This document shows positions 16,933-25,647 of a stretch of 64,000 nucleotides of DNA, in pieces. Below the pieces are notes generated by a model. It was not told the origin of the DNA, did not search any database, and was given only the letters and a program-made list of their open reading frames with translations. The position numbers and the translations under genes were made by a program. Position 1 is the stretch's first letter; the number at the start of each line of letters is the position of its first letter. The stretch spans positions 38,743 through 102,742 of the forward strand of contig JAXMDZ010000008.1 in the NCBI GenBank assembly GCA_046348585.1, in the 5' to 3' direction. Source of the DNA: JADZAI01 sp046348585. Its GTDB lineage: Bacteria; Pseudomonadota; Alphaproteobacteria; Micropepsales; Micropepsaceae.

Positions 16933-17883
16933 TTAGATTTCGGCTTTGGCCCGCTTATCAAGCCTGCGGTAGGTGAGCCGCTTGCCGACGATGCCTTCAA
17001 GCGCCTTGATCGCGCGGGCTTCGTCATCCACGCCCTTCGCCGCGCGGTTGGAATAGCGGAAATCGAACTCCGCCAGATAGCGGTGCAGGTGCTTCTTGGA
17101 CGCCTTCTGATAGACGCCGCGCATGCCCCGCTTGAAGATGCCGAAATAGCCTTCGACGGTGTTGGTGTGGATCGTCGGGTCGATCTTGCTGACGTATTCG
17201 CCATCCTGATGATTGGTGCGGCCATGCTCCGCAAATTCGCCCGCAAGGCGGCGGTAGTGCATGGCGTCGTCCGTCATCACGCGCGCCTCTTTGGCGATGT
17301 TGTCGCGCAGGATCGGATAGAGCGTGTTGGGGCGCAGATCGTCCACGACACGAGAGCGGGCAACACCCGTCTCGCGATCCAGAAGCGTCAGCACCTTGAT
17401 TTTGTGGTGGAAGCCGGACTTCACCTTCTTGCCCGGCTCGCGGCCGATGAAGGTTTCGTCCACCTCAACGGGCGTTCCGCCGCCGCCGAACGGCGCGAGC
17501 GCTCCGGAGCGCATCGCCTCGCGGATGCGGTGCTCAAGGAACCACGCGGTCTTGTAGGTGCATTCCAGCGTGCGGTGCAGTTGATGGGCGCTCACGCCCT
17601 TCTTGCTGCTGCACATCAGGTGGATCGCTTGCAGCCACTTCGTCATCGGAAGGTGGCTGTCCTCGAAGATCGTGCCGACGCGGACCGTAAACTGCTTGCG
17701 GCAGTCGTAGCACTTCTTGAGTCCGATCCGCTCGCGGCCCTTCTTGTCCTTGGCGACAAGCGCGCCGATCCGACCCGTGCAACCGCAGTGCGGGCAGACA
17801 GGCTCGCCGTCCCAAATGATGCCTTCGACAAAGGCGAAAGCGGCGGCTTCGTTGTGGAAGTAGGGTTTGGACAGGACAGACAT
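16933..17883 (-). CDS. IS1595-family transposase (ISXO2-like DDE)
   Basis: A 316-residue transposase of full family length. The N-terminal zinc-ribbon has CPHCGCTGRIG and CYDCRKQF, followed by GTIFEDSHLPMTKWLQAIHLM, a hallmark of IS1595 transposases. The catalytic domain shows VEVDETFIG (first Asp), VMTDDAMHY (second Asp) and NTVEGYFGIFKRGMRGVY (acidic third position with the conserved Asn). GGAG lies nine bases before the ATG. No frameshift or stop interrupts it, so the enzyme is likely active. A short CCATCC/GGATGG hairpin at 17911-17925 lies just inside the right end and may shield the gene from read-through. Confidence 0.95.
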   Translation of the reverse strand: MSVLSKPYFHNEAAAFAFVEGIIWDGEPVCPHCGCTGRIGALVAKDKKGRERIGLKKCYDCRKQFTVRVGTIFEDSHLPMTKWLQAIHLMCSSKKGVSAHQLHRTLECTYKTAWFLEHRIREAMRSGALAPFGGGGTPVEVDETFIGREPGKKVKSGFHHKIKVLTLLDRETGVARSRVVDDLRPNTLYPILRDNIAKEARVMTDDAMHYRRLAGEFAEHGRTNHQDGEYVSKIDPTIHTNTVEGYFGIFKRGMRGVYQKASKKHLHRYLAEFDFRYSNRAAKGVDDEARAIKALEGIVGKRLTYRRLDKRAKAEI

Positions 17884-17923
17884 GGGGGCTAACTCCTTGC
17901 CCCTCTTAGACCATCCCTAGGAT

Positions 17924-17947
17924 GGGTGTGTCAAGTATATAATGTCG
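17924..17947 (-). repeat. Right terminal inverted repeat of the IS1595-family element
   Basis: The 24-bp end, read inward on the minus strand, begins CGACATTATATACTTGACAC and matches the left end at 22 of 24 positions. AGAATGTT follows at 17948-17955 as the target duplication. Confidence 0.9.
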
Positions 17948-17950
17948 AGA

Positions 17951-18001
17951 ATGTTTGACATCACCTCGCGGCACAGCTAGTCATGTCAAACATCTTTGAC
18001 A
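17951..18001 (+). promoter_or_regulatory. Inverted-repeat operator region of the XRE operon
   Basis: ATGTTTGACAT (17951-17961) and ATGTCAAACAT (17983-17993) are perfect 11-bp inverted copies. The second is followed by TTTGACA (17995-18001), making a further TGTCAAA/TTTGACA palindrome. TTGACA at 17955-17960 could serve as a -35 element. A small XRE-type regulator is encoded in the downstream operon, so autoregulation through these sites is likely. The transposon's right end and target duplication touch the first arm. Confidence 0.6.
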
Positions 18002-18012
18002 CGGAGAGCCCG

Positions 18013-18420
18013 ATGCCGTTCCGCGAAAAATCCGCCTGGGTGATGGCCGCCATCATCGCCGTCACCGCCGCGCTCTATGCGGCGCTGGTCGCCCCCCTCG
18101 GGGGCCGCGTGCCGCCGCTCATCGTCGTCGTGCTCTCCGTGATCGTGCTCGCGGTTCTCTCCGTGTTCGGACAGATCGCCATCGCCCTGCTCGCACCGCG
18201 CGACGCCGGCGCGCCGGCCGACGAACGCGACCGCCGCATCGCCGACCGCGCCGGTCATCTCTCCGGCGTCGTGCTGGCGGCCGGCATCGTCATCGCCATG
18301 GGGATGTATCTGGTGGGCCATCCCGGCAGCCACATGTTCCACGCCGCGTTCTTCAGCCTGATCGCAGCGCAGATGACCGAGTATGTCCTTCAGATCTGGT
18401 ACTACCGGCGAGGCCTGTGA
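18013..18420 (+). CDS. Four-helix membrane protein upstream of an XRE regulator
   Basis: A 135-residue integral membrane protein with hydrophobic segments at about residues 9-28, 35-58, 84-103 and 110-128. No enzymatic motif is visible. GGAGA lies six bases before the chosen ATG at 18013; the ATG at 17983 lies inside the operator palindrome and is less likely. A membrane protein paired with a small XRE repressor is a recurrent operon type in bacteria, with the membrane protein of unknown role. Confidence 0.8.
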   Translation: MPFREKSAWVMAAIIAVTAALYAALVAPLGGRVPPLIVVVLSVIVLAVLSVFGQIAIALLAPRDAGAPADERDRRIADRAGHLSGVVLAAGIVIAMGMYLVGHPGSHMFHAAFFSLIAAQMTEYVLQIWYYRRGL

Positions 18421-18421
18421 G

Positions 18422-18637
18422 GTGGCGAAGAAGGGCCGCATCACCAATCGCGTGCGCGACCTGCGCGAACGCCACGGCGGCGTCACGCAGGCCGCCCTGG
18501 GCGAGGCCATTGGCGTCACCCGGCAGACCATCATCGCCATCGAGCAGGACCGCTACTCGCCCAGCCTCGAAAGCGCCTTCCGCATCGCCCGCTTCTTCAA
18601 GGTCGGCGTCGAGGATGTCTTCGGCTGGGACGGGTGA
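18422..18637 (+). CDS. Small XRE-family transcriptional regulator
   Basis: A 71-residue DNA-binding protein made of one Cro/CI helix-turn-helix. The recognition region is TQAALGEAIGVTRQTIIAIEQDRYSPSLESAFRIARFFKVGVEDVF. This is the short YozG-like regulator type. The GTG start lies one base after the stop of the membrane protein, so the two are coupled. It probably represses its own operon through the palindromes at 17951-18001. Confidence 0.9.
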   Translation: MAKKGRITNRVRDLRERHGGVTQAALGEAIGVTRQTIIAIEQDRYSPSLESAFRIARFFKVGVEDVFGWDG

Positions 18638-18658
18638 CGCGGACAAGCCGCCGGCCGC

Positions 18659-18862
18659 CTAGCGCCGCGCCTGGGCGGCGCACGCGACCGGAATGTGAAA
18701 GCCGTACCAGGTCACGGGTCTCTGGAGCACCGTGGCGACGGCGGCCGTCTCCCAATCCGCGGCAATTCTCTCGAATATGCGCCGGTAGGCATGATCCGCC
18801 GTTTCGGCGGCGACCTGCCTGATCTGCGCGGCTTTCGCGTAGCATTCGAAAAGGTCGATCAT
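18659..18862 (-). CDS. Small hypothetical protein (67 aa)
   Basis: A 67-residue protein starting MIDLFECYAKAAQIRQVAAETADHAYRRIFERIAADWETAA. This helical pattern is common in short alphaproteobacterial proteins of unknown function: a YAKAA-type start, then tyrosine- and tryptophan-containing helices. It converges on the XRE gene with 21 bp between stops. Function unknown. Confidence 0.6.
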   Translation of the reverse strand: MIDLFECYAKAAQIRQVAAETADHAYRRIFERIAADWETAAVATVLQRPVTWYGFHIPVACAAQARR

Positions 18863-18946
18863 ACGAGGGGAACGGGCGGGCGGCCCGTTTGATCCGCATG
18901 ACCGGAAATTAATGCGCTAACGCCGGTTAACCCCGAACGCCGCGCG

Positions 18947-18972
18947 GCTGCGGCGGATCGCTCCGCCGCAGC
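18947..18972 (-). terminator. Strong GC hairpin downstream of clpA
   Basis: GCTGCGGCGGA and TCCGCCGCAGC form a perfect 11-bp stem with the tetraloop TCGC, 38 bp after the clpA stop. There is no T-run on either side, so it may act as a processing or stability hairpin or as a weak terminator. Confidence 0.45.
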
Positions 18973-19009
18973 GGGCCGGGACATGCCGTCCGCACGCGCC
19001 GGAAGGCCC

Positions 19010-21361
<2,352 letters not shown>

Positions 21362-21374
21362 TGATTGGCCTTCC

Positions 21375-21713
21375 TTACTCTTTCTCCATCGTGCACTGCA
21401 GCGGATGCCCGTGCTGTCGCGCGAGGTCGATCACCTGGGTAACCTTGGTCTCCGCAACCTCGTAGGTAAAGACCCCGCACACGCCGACGCCCTTCTGGTG
21501 GACGTGCAGCATGATATCGACGGCCTCTTCGCGGTTCTTGGAGAAGAACCGCTCCAGAACGTGAACGACGAACTCCATCGGCGTGTAGTCGTCGTTCAGC
21601 AGCAGAACCTTGTAGAGCGACGGCTTGCGAGTCTTCGGCTTGGGTTTGACGATGAGTCCGGTCGGCGTGCCCCTGCCACCGCCCGCACCCTTGTTGTCGT
21701 CGCCGTCACTCAT
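21375..21713 (-). CDS. clpS: ATP-dependent Clp protease adaptor ClpS
   Basis: A 112-residue adaptor that binds proteins with destabilising N-terminal residues and hands them to ClpA. A flexible Gly/Lys-rich N-terminal extension leads into the core LYKVLLLNDDYTPMEFVVHVLERFF, with the Asn-Asp-Asp of the N-degron pocket, then DIMLHVHQKGVGVCGVFTYEVAETK. The ATG at 21713 was chosen because homology starts just after it. The cotranscribed clpA follows. Confidence 0.96.
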   Translation of the reverse strand: MSDGDDNKGAGGGRGTPTGLIVKPKPKTRKPSLYKVLLLNDDYTPMEFVVHVLERFFSKNREEAVDIMLHVHQKGVGVCGVFTYEVAETKVTQVIDLARQHGHPLQCTMEKE

Positions 21714-21867
21714 GGCCGCTGGAAACCGCCCCGCGCTGTTGCTGGTGAATATTAGATAGGCATTTCCGGCGCGGATCAAAGCGCCTTGCCGCACAATGCG
21801 TGCGATGGCCGCCGCCGGATTGAGCCGCGCGTTGAAAGAACGCCCCCAAGCGGCTCATCCCAAAAGC

Positions 21868-21894
21868 AAAAAGGCCCGGACGACCGGGCCTTTT
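21868..21894 (-). terminator. Intrinsic terminator after the phasin gene
   Basis: AAAAAGGCCCGG-ACGA-CCGGGCCTTTT gives a 7-bp GC stem with A and T runs on the two sides. It can act on either strand; here it ends the minus-strand phasin gene 25 bp after its stop. Confidence 0.85.
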
Positions 21895-21918
21895 CGCAGG
21901 TTCGCTCGCAGGGCGGGA

Positions 21919-22359
21919 TCAGGCCGCCTTGAGCAGATCCATGAACGCCTGGGCGCGGCTCTGCAGCGGCTCCAGCGCCGTGCGAGTCGTGCCGACCATC
22001 AGCTCGGAGAGCTTGGTCATCTCGGCGACGTACTTCTCGAACGCCGTCTTGGCGTAGGCCGACTGGGCCTCCATCGCGGCCTGGACCGACTTGGCGCTGA
22101 AAACGGCCTTGGAGGCTTCGGTGAAGCCCTCGCCCGCCGACTTCAGATAGGCGCCCAGCTCCGACTGGAATTTTTCGGCGCCCTTGCCGGCGACGCCGGC
22201 CGCCTCGACCATCGCCTCGACCGTTTCCTTGTGGAAACTGGCGAACTTTTCGAGGCTCTTGGTCGCCTTCTCGAACGACTCGCGGACCTTGTCCGCACCC
22301 TGCTCAAGCGCCGCCTCGATGGCCTCGGCGCCGTTGTCGACCGTCTTCGCTTTCGCCAT
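21919..22359 (-). CDS. phaP: Phasin (PHA granule-associated protein)
   Basis: A 146-residue helical protein that coats polyhydroxyalkanoate granules. It matches the phasin_2 pattern: a repeated amphipathic FEKATKSLEKFASFHKETVEAMVEAAGVAGKGAEKFQ region, YLKSAGEGFTEASKAVFSAKSVQ, and a C-terminal Ala-rich helix. GGAG lies seven bases before the ATG at 22359. Immediately upstream sits a CTGCN3GCAG palindrome (22414-22430), the site type bound by PhaR repressors that link phasin synthesis to polymer. The gene is monocistronic with its own terminator. Confidence 0.9.
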   Translation of the reverse strand: MAKAKTVDNGAEAIEAALEQGADKVRESFEKATKSLEKFASFHKETVEAMVEAAGVAGKGAEKFQSELGAYLKSAGEGFTEASKAVFSAKSVQAAMEAQSAYAKTAFEKYVAEMTKLSELMVGTTRTALEPLQSRAQAFMDLLKAA

Positions 22360-22391
22360 CACAATGCTCCTTCAGCTGCGCGATCACGCGG

Positions 22392-22411
22392 TTGTTTCAC
22401 GCCTGAAACAA
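22392..22411. repeat. Perfect 8-bp inverted repeat in the phasin leader
   Basis: TTGTTTCA and TGAAACAA are separated by CGCC. The element lies between the PhaR-type site and the phasin ribosome binding site. It could be a second operator or an mRNA hairpin in the 5' leader. Confidence 0.6.
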
Positions 22412-22413
22412 TT

Positions 22414-22430
22414 ATGCTGCAATGCAGCAT
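22414..22430 (-). promoter_or_regulatory. Putative PhaR operator (CTGCN3GCAG)
   Basis: ATGCTGCAATGCAGCAT is a 17-bp palindrome centred on CTGC-AAT-GCAG. This form is known for the PhaR regulators of Paracoccus and Rhodobacter that repress phasin and PHA genes. It lies just downstream of the putative -10 element of phaP, a position suited to repression. Confidence 0.75.
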
Positions 22431-22432
22431 GA

Positions 22433-22463
22433 ACTATATGCGCCTGCGAAGCCGCTCTGTCAA
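22433..22463 (-). promoter_or_regulatory. Putative phaP promoter
   Basis: Read on the minus strand, TTGACA (22463-22458) is followed by a -10-like CATATA (spacer 17, 22440-22435) or TATAGT (spacer 19, 22438-22433). The PhaR-type palindrome begins right after it. Confidence 0.5.
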
Positions 22464-22489
22464 CGCCGGGCCGCCGCCGCCACAAAAGG

Positions 22490-22518
22490 TTGACGCTTCG
22501 AGACTCCCTGCCTAGCGT
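22490..22518 (+). promoter_or_regulatory. Putative promoter for the carboxypeptidase gene
   Basis: TTGACG (22490-22495) and TAGCGT (22513-22518) are 17 bases apart. The leader to the start at 22693 would be about 170 bases; I see no riboswitch or small gene in it. The 333-bp gap from 22360 holds only this element and the phaP control region. Confidence 0.35.
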
Positions 22519-22692
22519 CCCAAATCGGGAGAAGGGCTAAGGCCTTCGGGGACTTATGGGGCACTGGGGCGGTCCGCCTGCGGGCGGCGTTTACCAAGCT
22601 GCAATATTGGTGACCGTAGGCTGGACTGGAGTTTCGCAGCGCCGAACACGGCCTGCGGTAAGCGGTTTGACCCTTTGTTCGGCAGGTCCGTC

Positions 22693-24228
22693 ATGACGCG
22701 AGCGCGCGCGAGTTTCGTCCGGTCGGCGTTTACCCTCTTGTTCGGAGCGCTCGTCGCTCTTGCGGCTCCGGCCGCCTATGCCGGCACGGGCAACGACGCC
22801 GCGCTGGTCATGGACGCCGAGACCGGGCGCGTCCTCTACGCGCGCAGCGCCGACGCCTCGCGCGCGCCCGCCTCGCTCACCAAGATGATGACGCTCTACG
22901 TGCTGTTCGACATGCTGAAGTCGGGCCGCATCCAGATGACCGACGAGATGACGGCGTCCGCCAACGCCGCCGCGCAGAAGCCGACCAAGCTCGGCCTCAA
23001 GAAGGGCGACACGATCACCGTCGAGCAGGCGATCTACGCGCTCGCCATCGTTTCGGCGAACGACGTCGCCGTGGTCGTCGCCGAACATATCGGCGGCACC
23101 GAGGCGAAGTTCGCGCAGATGATGACCAAGCGCGCCCGCGAACTCGGCATGAAGCGCACGACCTTCCGCAACCCCTCGGGCCTGCCGGACGACGAGCAGC
23201 GCACGACGGCGCGCGACATGGCGGTGCTGTCGCGCGCGCTGATGCGCGACCACCCCGGCTATTACGAGTGCTTCAAGGCGACCGCCTTCACCTGGAAGGG
23301 CAAGACGATCAAGACGCATAACCGCGTCCTGCTCAGCCTCGCCGGGGCCAACGGCATCAAGACCGGCTACACGCGCTATTCCGGCTACAACCTCACCACC
23401 TCGGCCGAACGCGACGGCAAGCGGCTGATCGGCGTCGTCCTCGGCGGCGACAGCTGGCAGGAGCGCGACGAGGAAATGAAGGCCATGCTGGAGGCCTGGT
23501 TCACGCAGTTGAAGCGCCGCCCGGCCCTGGTCGCGACCTATTCGGGCGCCGTCAGCACCGGCAGCGTCGCCTCGATCGAACCGCCCGCCGCCCCGCCCGT
23601 CGCCGTCGCGGTGGCCGAAAAGCCCGCCGCCATCGTCGAGACGCCGCGCGTCGTCGCCATGGCCCCGATCCCGGACGAGCCCGAACCCGTCGCCAAGCCG
23701 GTGCGCCGCGAGGCCCGCGTCGAAACCGTCGCCTACAACGTCCCCGTCCCCTCGGCCAAGCCGTCGCGCCTCGCGGCGACGCGCCTCGCCGCCGCCGAGA
23801 TCGGCGAAGGCGACACCGACGACGAAGCCCCCGTGCGCGCCAAGCCCTCGGGCGAGGAACGCATCCTGCCGCTCTCGACCCTGGTCGAGAAGGACTCCGA
23901 CGAGATCGCCACGCTGATCGCCGCCAGCTACGACGAACCGGCCGAACCTGCGCCCAAGACCGCCGGCGACTGGGGCATCCAGATCGGCGCCTTCGACAGC
24001 CAGGGCGCGGCGAAGGGCGAACTGACCCGTGCGAAAAGCGTCGCCGCCAAGGCGCTCAAGGGCGCGGACGAAACCGTCATGCAGGTGACCAACGATGCCG
24101 GCCGCACCTTCTATCGCGCCCGATTCGTGGACTTCACCAGCGCCGGCGCGCAGAAGGCCTGCACCGCGCTGAAGGCCGAAGGCTTCAAATGCGTGACCTT
24201 CTCGACCTCGACCGCCTCGGCGAACTGA
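22693..24228 (+). CDS. D-alanyl-D-alanine carboxypeptidase with SPOR domain
   Basis: A 511-residue secreted penicillin-binding protein that trims the terminal D-Ala of peptidoglycan stem peptides. The signal peptide is cut near AAYA-GT (residues 30-31). The serine-hydrolase triad motifs are Ser61-x-x-Lys64 (SLTK), Ser121-Ala-Asn123 and Lys223-Thr-Gly225. A Pro/Ala/Val-rich linker (about 285-420) leads to a C-terminal SPOR domain (about 425-510, GDWGIQIGAFDS...), which binds denuded glycan at the septum. This DacC/DacA-type plus SPOR layout is common in alphaproteobacteria. The ATG at 22693 fits the signal peptide better than the upstream TTG. Confidence 0.93.
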   Translation: MTRARASFVRSAFTLLFGALVALAAPAAYAGTGNDAALVMDAETGRVLYARSADASRAPASLTKMMTLYVLFDMLKSGRIQMTDEMTASANAAAQKPTKLGLKKGDTITVEQAIYALAIVSANDVAVVVAEHIGGTEAKFAQMMTKRARELGMKRTTFRNPSGLPDDEQRTTARDMAVLSRALMRDHPGYYECFKATAFTWKGKTIKTHNRVLLSLAGANGIKTGYTRYSGYNLTTSAERDGKRLIGVVLGGDSWQERDEEMKAMLEAWFTQLKRRPALVATYSGAVSTGSVASIEPPAAPPVAVAVAEKPAAIVETPRVVAMAPIPDEPEPVAKPVRREARVETVAYNVPVPSAKPSRLAATRLAAAEIGEGDTDDEAPVRAKPSGEERILPLSTLVEKDSDEIATLIAASYDEPAEPAPKTAGDWGIQIGAFDSQGAAKGELTRAKSVAAKALKGADETVMQVTNDAGRTFYRARFVDFTSAGAQKACTALKAEGFKCVTFSTSTASAN

Positions 24229-24235
24229 TCCGCGC

Positions 24236-24913
24236 CTAGCTGCCGAGCAGCACGTCGCGGGCGCGGTTGATCTGCGCCGCGAGATAGTCCGAGCCGCCCG
24301 CATCGGGATGGACCTGGCGCATCAGCCGCCGGTGCGCCTCGCGGATCGCCTCCTCGCTTGCCCCGTCTTCGAGGCCCAGCACCTCCAGCGCCTCCGCCCG
24401 GCTCATCGCGCCATGCGACGGGCCGTGCCGGGGTTCCTCCGCCGTCTCGCCGCCGAGATCGGGATGCACGCGCTTCAGATAGGCCTCCAGCAGCAGCGCG
24501 GCTTGCGGATCGTTGATGCGCAATTCGCCGAGCAGATCGAGCAGCGCCTCGGGCGATAGTTCGTTCAGCGTCGCCCCCGCGAAGCGCCCCTTCAGCACCG
24601 TGCCCGCCGTGTCGCCGGTATCGAGATCGAGCGACATCCGCAGCCATTCGGTTTCGATGTCCGACGTGCGCCCGGCCGCCCCGCCGCGCATCGGCCATCT
24701 CAGGCTCGCCAGCACGGCCATCGCGGCGGCGAACCCCAGCAGCGCCCAGAAGCTGTTGCCGCGCGCGATCAGCACGATCGTCGCGCCCGAGGCGAGCGCG
24801 AAGCCGATCCATTTGAGAATGCGCGCAAGCCGCGCCGGGCTGGCCGACGCGAAGCCTCTGAGGACGGCGACCACGAGAACCAGAACGGCGACGCCGCCAA
24901 CCAGCCAGAGCAC
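24236..24913 (-). CDS. Membrane-anchored J-domain protein
   Basis: A 225-residue protein. Two or three N-terminal membrane helices (about 1-20, 33-50, 53-70) precede a middle helical domain with LRINDPQAALLLEAYLKRVHPD. A C-terminal J domain (about 165-225) has the HPD tripeptide in LMRQVHPDAGGSDYLAAQINRARDVLL. The DjlA/Pam18-like layout suggests a co-chaperone that recruits DnaK to the inner membrane. It follows the VWA gene by one base, so the two are probably translated together. Confidence 0.85.
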   Translation of the reverse strand: MLWLVGGVAVLVLVVAVLRGFASASPARLARILKWIGFALASGATIVLIARGNSFWALLGFAAAMAVLASLRWPMRGGAAGRTSDIETEWLRMSLDLDTGDTAGTVLKGRFAGATLNELSPEALLDLLGELRINDPQAALLLEAYLKRVHPDLGGETAEEPRHGPSHGAMSRAEALEVLGLEDGASEEAIREAHRRLMRQVHPDAGGSDYLAAQINRARDVLLGS

Positions 24914-24914
24914 G

Positions 24915-25622
24915 TCAGTTCCCCATCTGGCGGGTCAGCAGCAGCGCCGCGCCGCCCGCCTTGCGCGCATGATCGGCCAGCGCCTTGCGCCCGCCCGAGG
25001 CATAGACCGCGACCGCCCGCAGCAGGTCGCGCAGCGTCGCGGCCGCACCGGCGTCGAAATGCGCATAAGCGCCCTTGGTCAGCCGCGCCACCTCGCGGAA
25101 CAGGCCCTCGGCGAAGGCGTCCTTGCCTTCCTGGAACATGAAGGCGGGAACCCCGGCGAGCGCCAGCCTGCCCGCCGCGTCGCACACCGCATCCGCCTTC
25201 TCCTCGGCGCAGTCGCCGACATAGACGAGCGCCTGAACCGGCGCGGCCGAGGCCTCGCCCGCCGCATGGCGCAGCGTCCGCTGGATCTGGGTGAAGCCGC
25301 CGCGACAGCCATAGCCGTCCATGGCCCGCTTCATCTCCGCCGCGCTGGCGGTCCAGCGCCGCGCCTCGAACTCGCCCATGCCGCGGAACGAGACGAGCTG
25401 GATGCTGAGCCCGCCCGCCGACGCCGCCGCCTCGAACATCTCGCCCTGGAGCTTCGTCGCCATGTCCCAGGTCGGCTGGCGGCTCATCGTCGCGTCCAGC
25501 GCGAAGATCAGCCGCCCGGTTCCGCCCGGCCGGGGCGCGGGAACCCGCGCGAGCTGTTCCAGGAACGCCGCCACGTCGCCCGAGGCGGCCGGCTTGCCGA
25601 CATCCTTGCCCGTCTTGCTCAA
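24915..25622 (-). CDS. VWA-domain protein
   Basis: A 235-residue cytosolic protein with a von Willebrand A-like fold: RLIFALDATMSRQPTW (MIDAS DxTxS-like motif), IQLVSFRGMGEFEARRW, and VQALVYVGDCAEE as the later acidic strand. Typical alphaproteobacterial members lie beside a J-domain gene, as here. No signal peptide is visible. The start is placed at the TTG at 25622, before SKTGKDVGK; the frame further upstream is unlikely to be coding. The function is unknown. Confidence 0.75.
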   Translation of the reverse strand: MSKTGKDVGKPAASGDVAAFLEQLARVPAPRPGGTGRLIFALDATMSRQPTWDMATKLQGEMFEAAASAGGLSIQLVSFRGMGEFEARRWTASAAEMKRAMDGYGCRGGFTQIQRTLRHAAGEASAAPVQALVYVGDCAEEKADAVCDAAGRLALAGVPAFMFQEGKDAFAEGLFREVARLTKGAYAHFDAGAAATLRDLLRAVAVYASGGRKALADHARKAGGAALLLTRQMGN

Positions 25623-25647
25623 GGGCCGACGCCCTCCCCGTTCAGCT

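Larger units (their letters stand above)
15374..17947. mobile_element. IS1595-family transposon with passenger operon
   Basis: A 2574-bp element bounded by 24-bp terminal inverted repeats that match at 22 positions. It is flanked by a perfect 8-bp target duplication, AGAATGTT, at 15366-15373 and 17948-17955. It carries an ISXO2-type transposase (16933-17883) and, on the same strand, three small passenger genes (16325-16822, 15579-16328, 15431-15577) ending at an intrinsic terminator. The passenger DNA is visibly lower in GC than the chromosome. Eight-base duplications and occasional passenger genes are known features of this family. Perfect duplications, intact ends and an intact transposase suggest a recent insertion. 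The element separates the HIT gene from the promoter region of the XRE operon. Confidence 0.93.
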
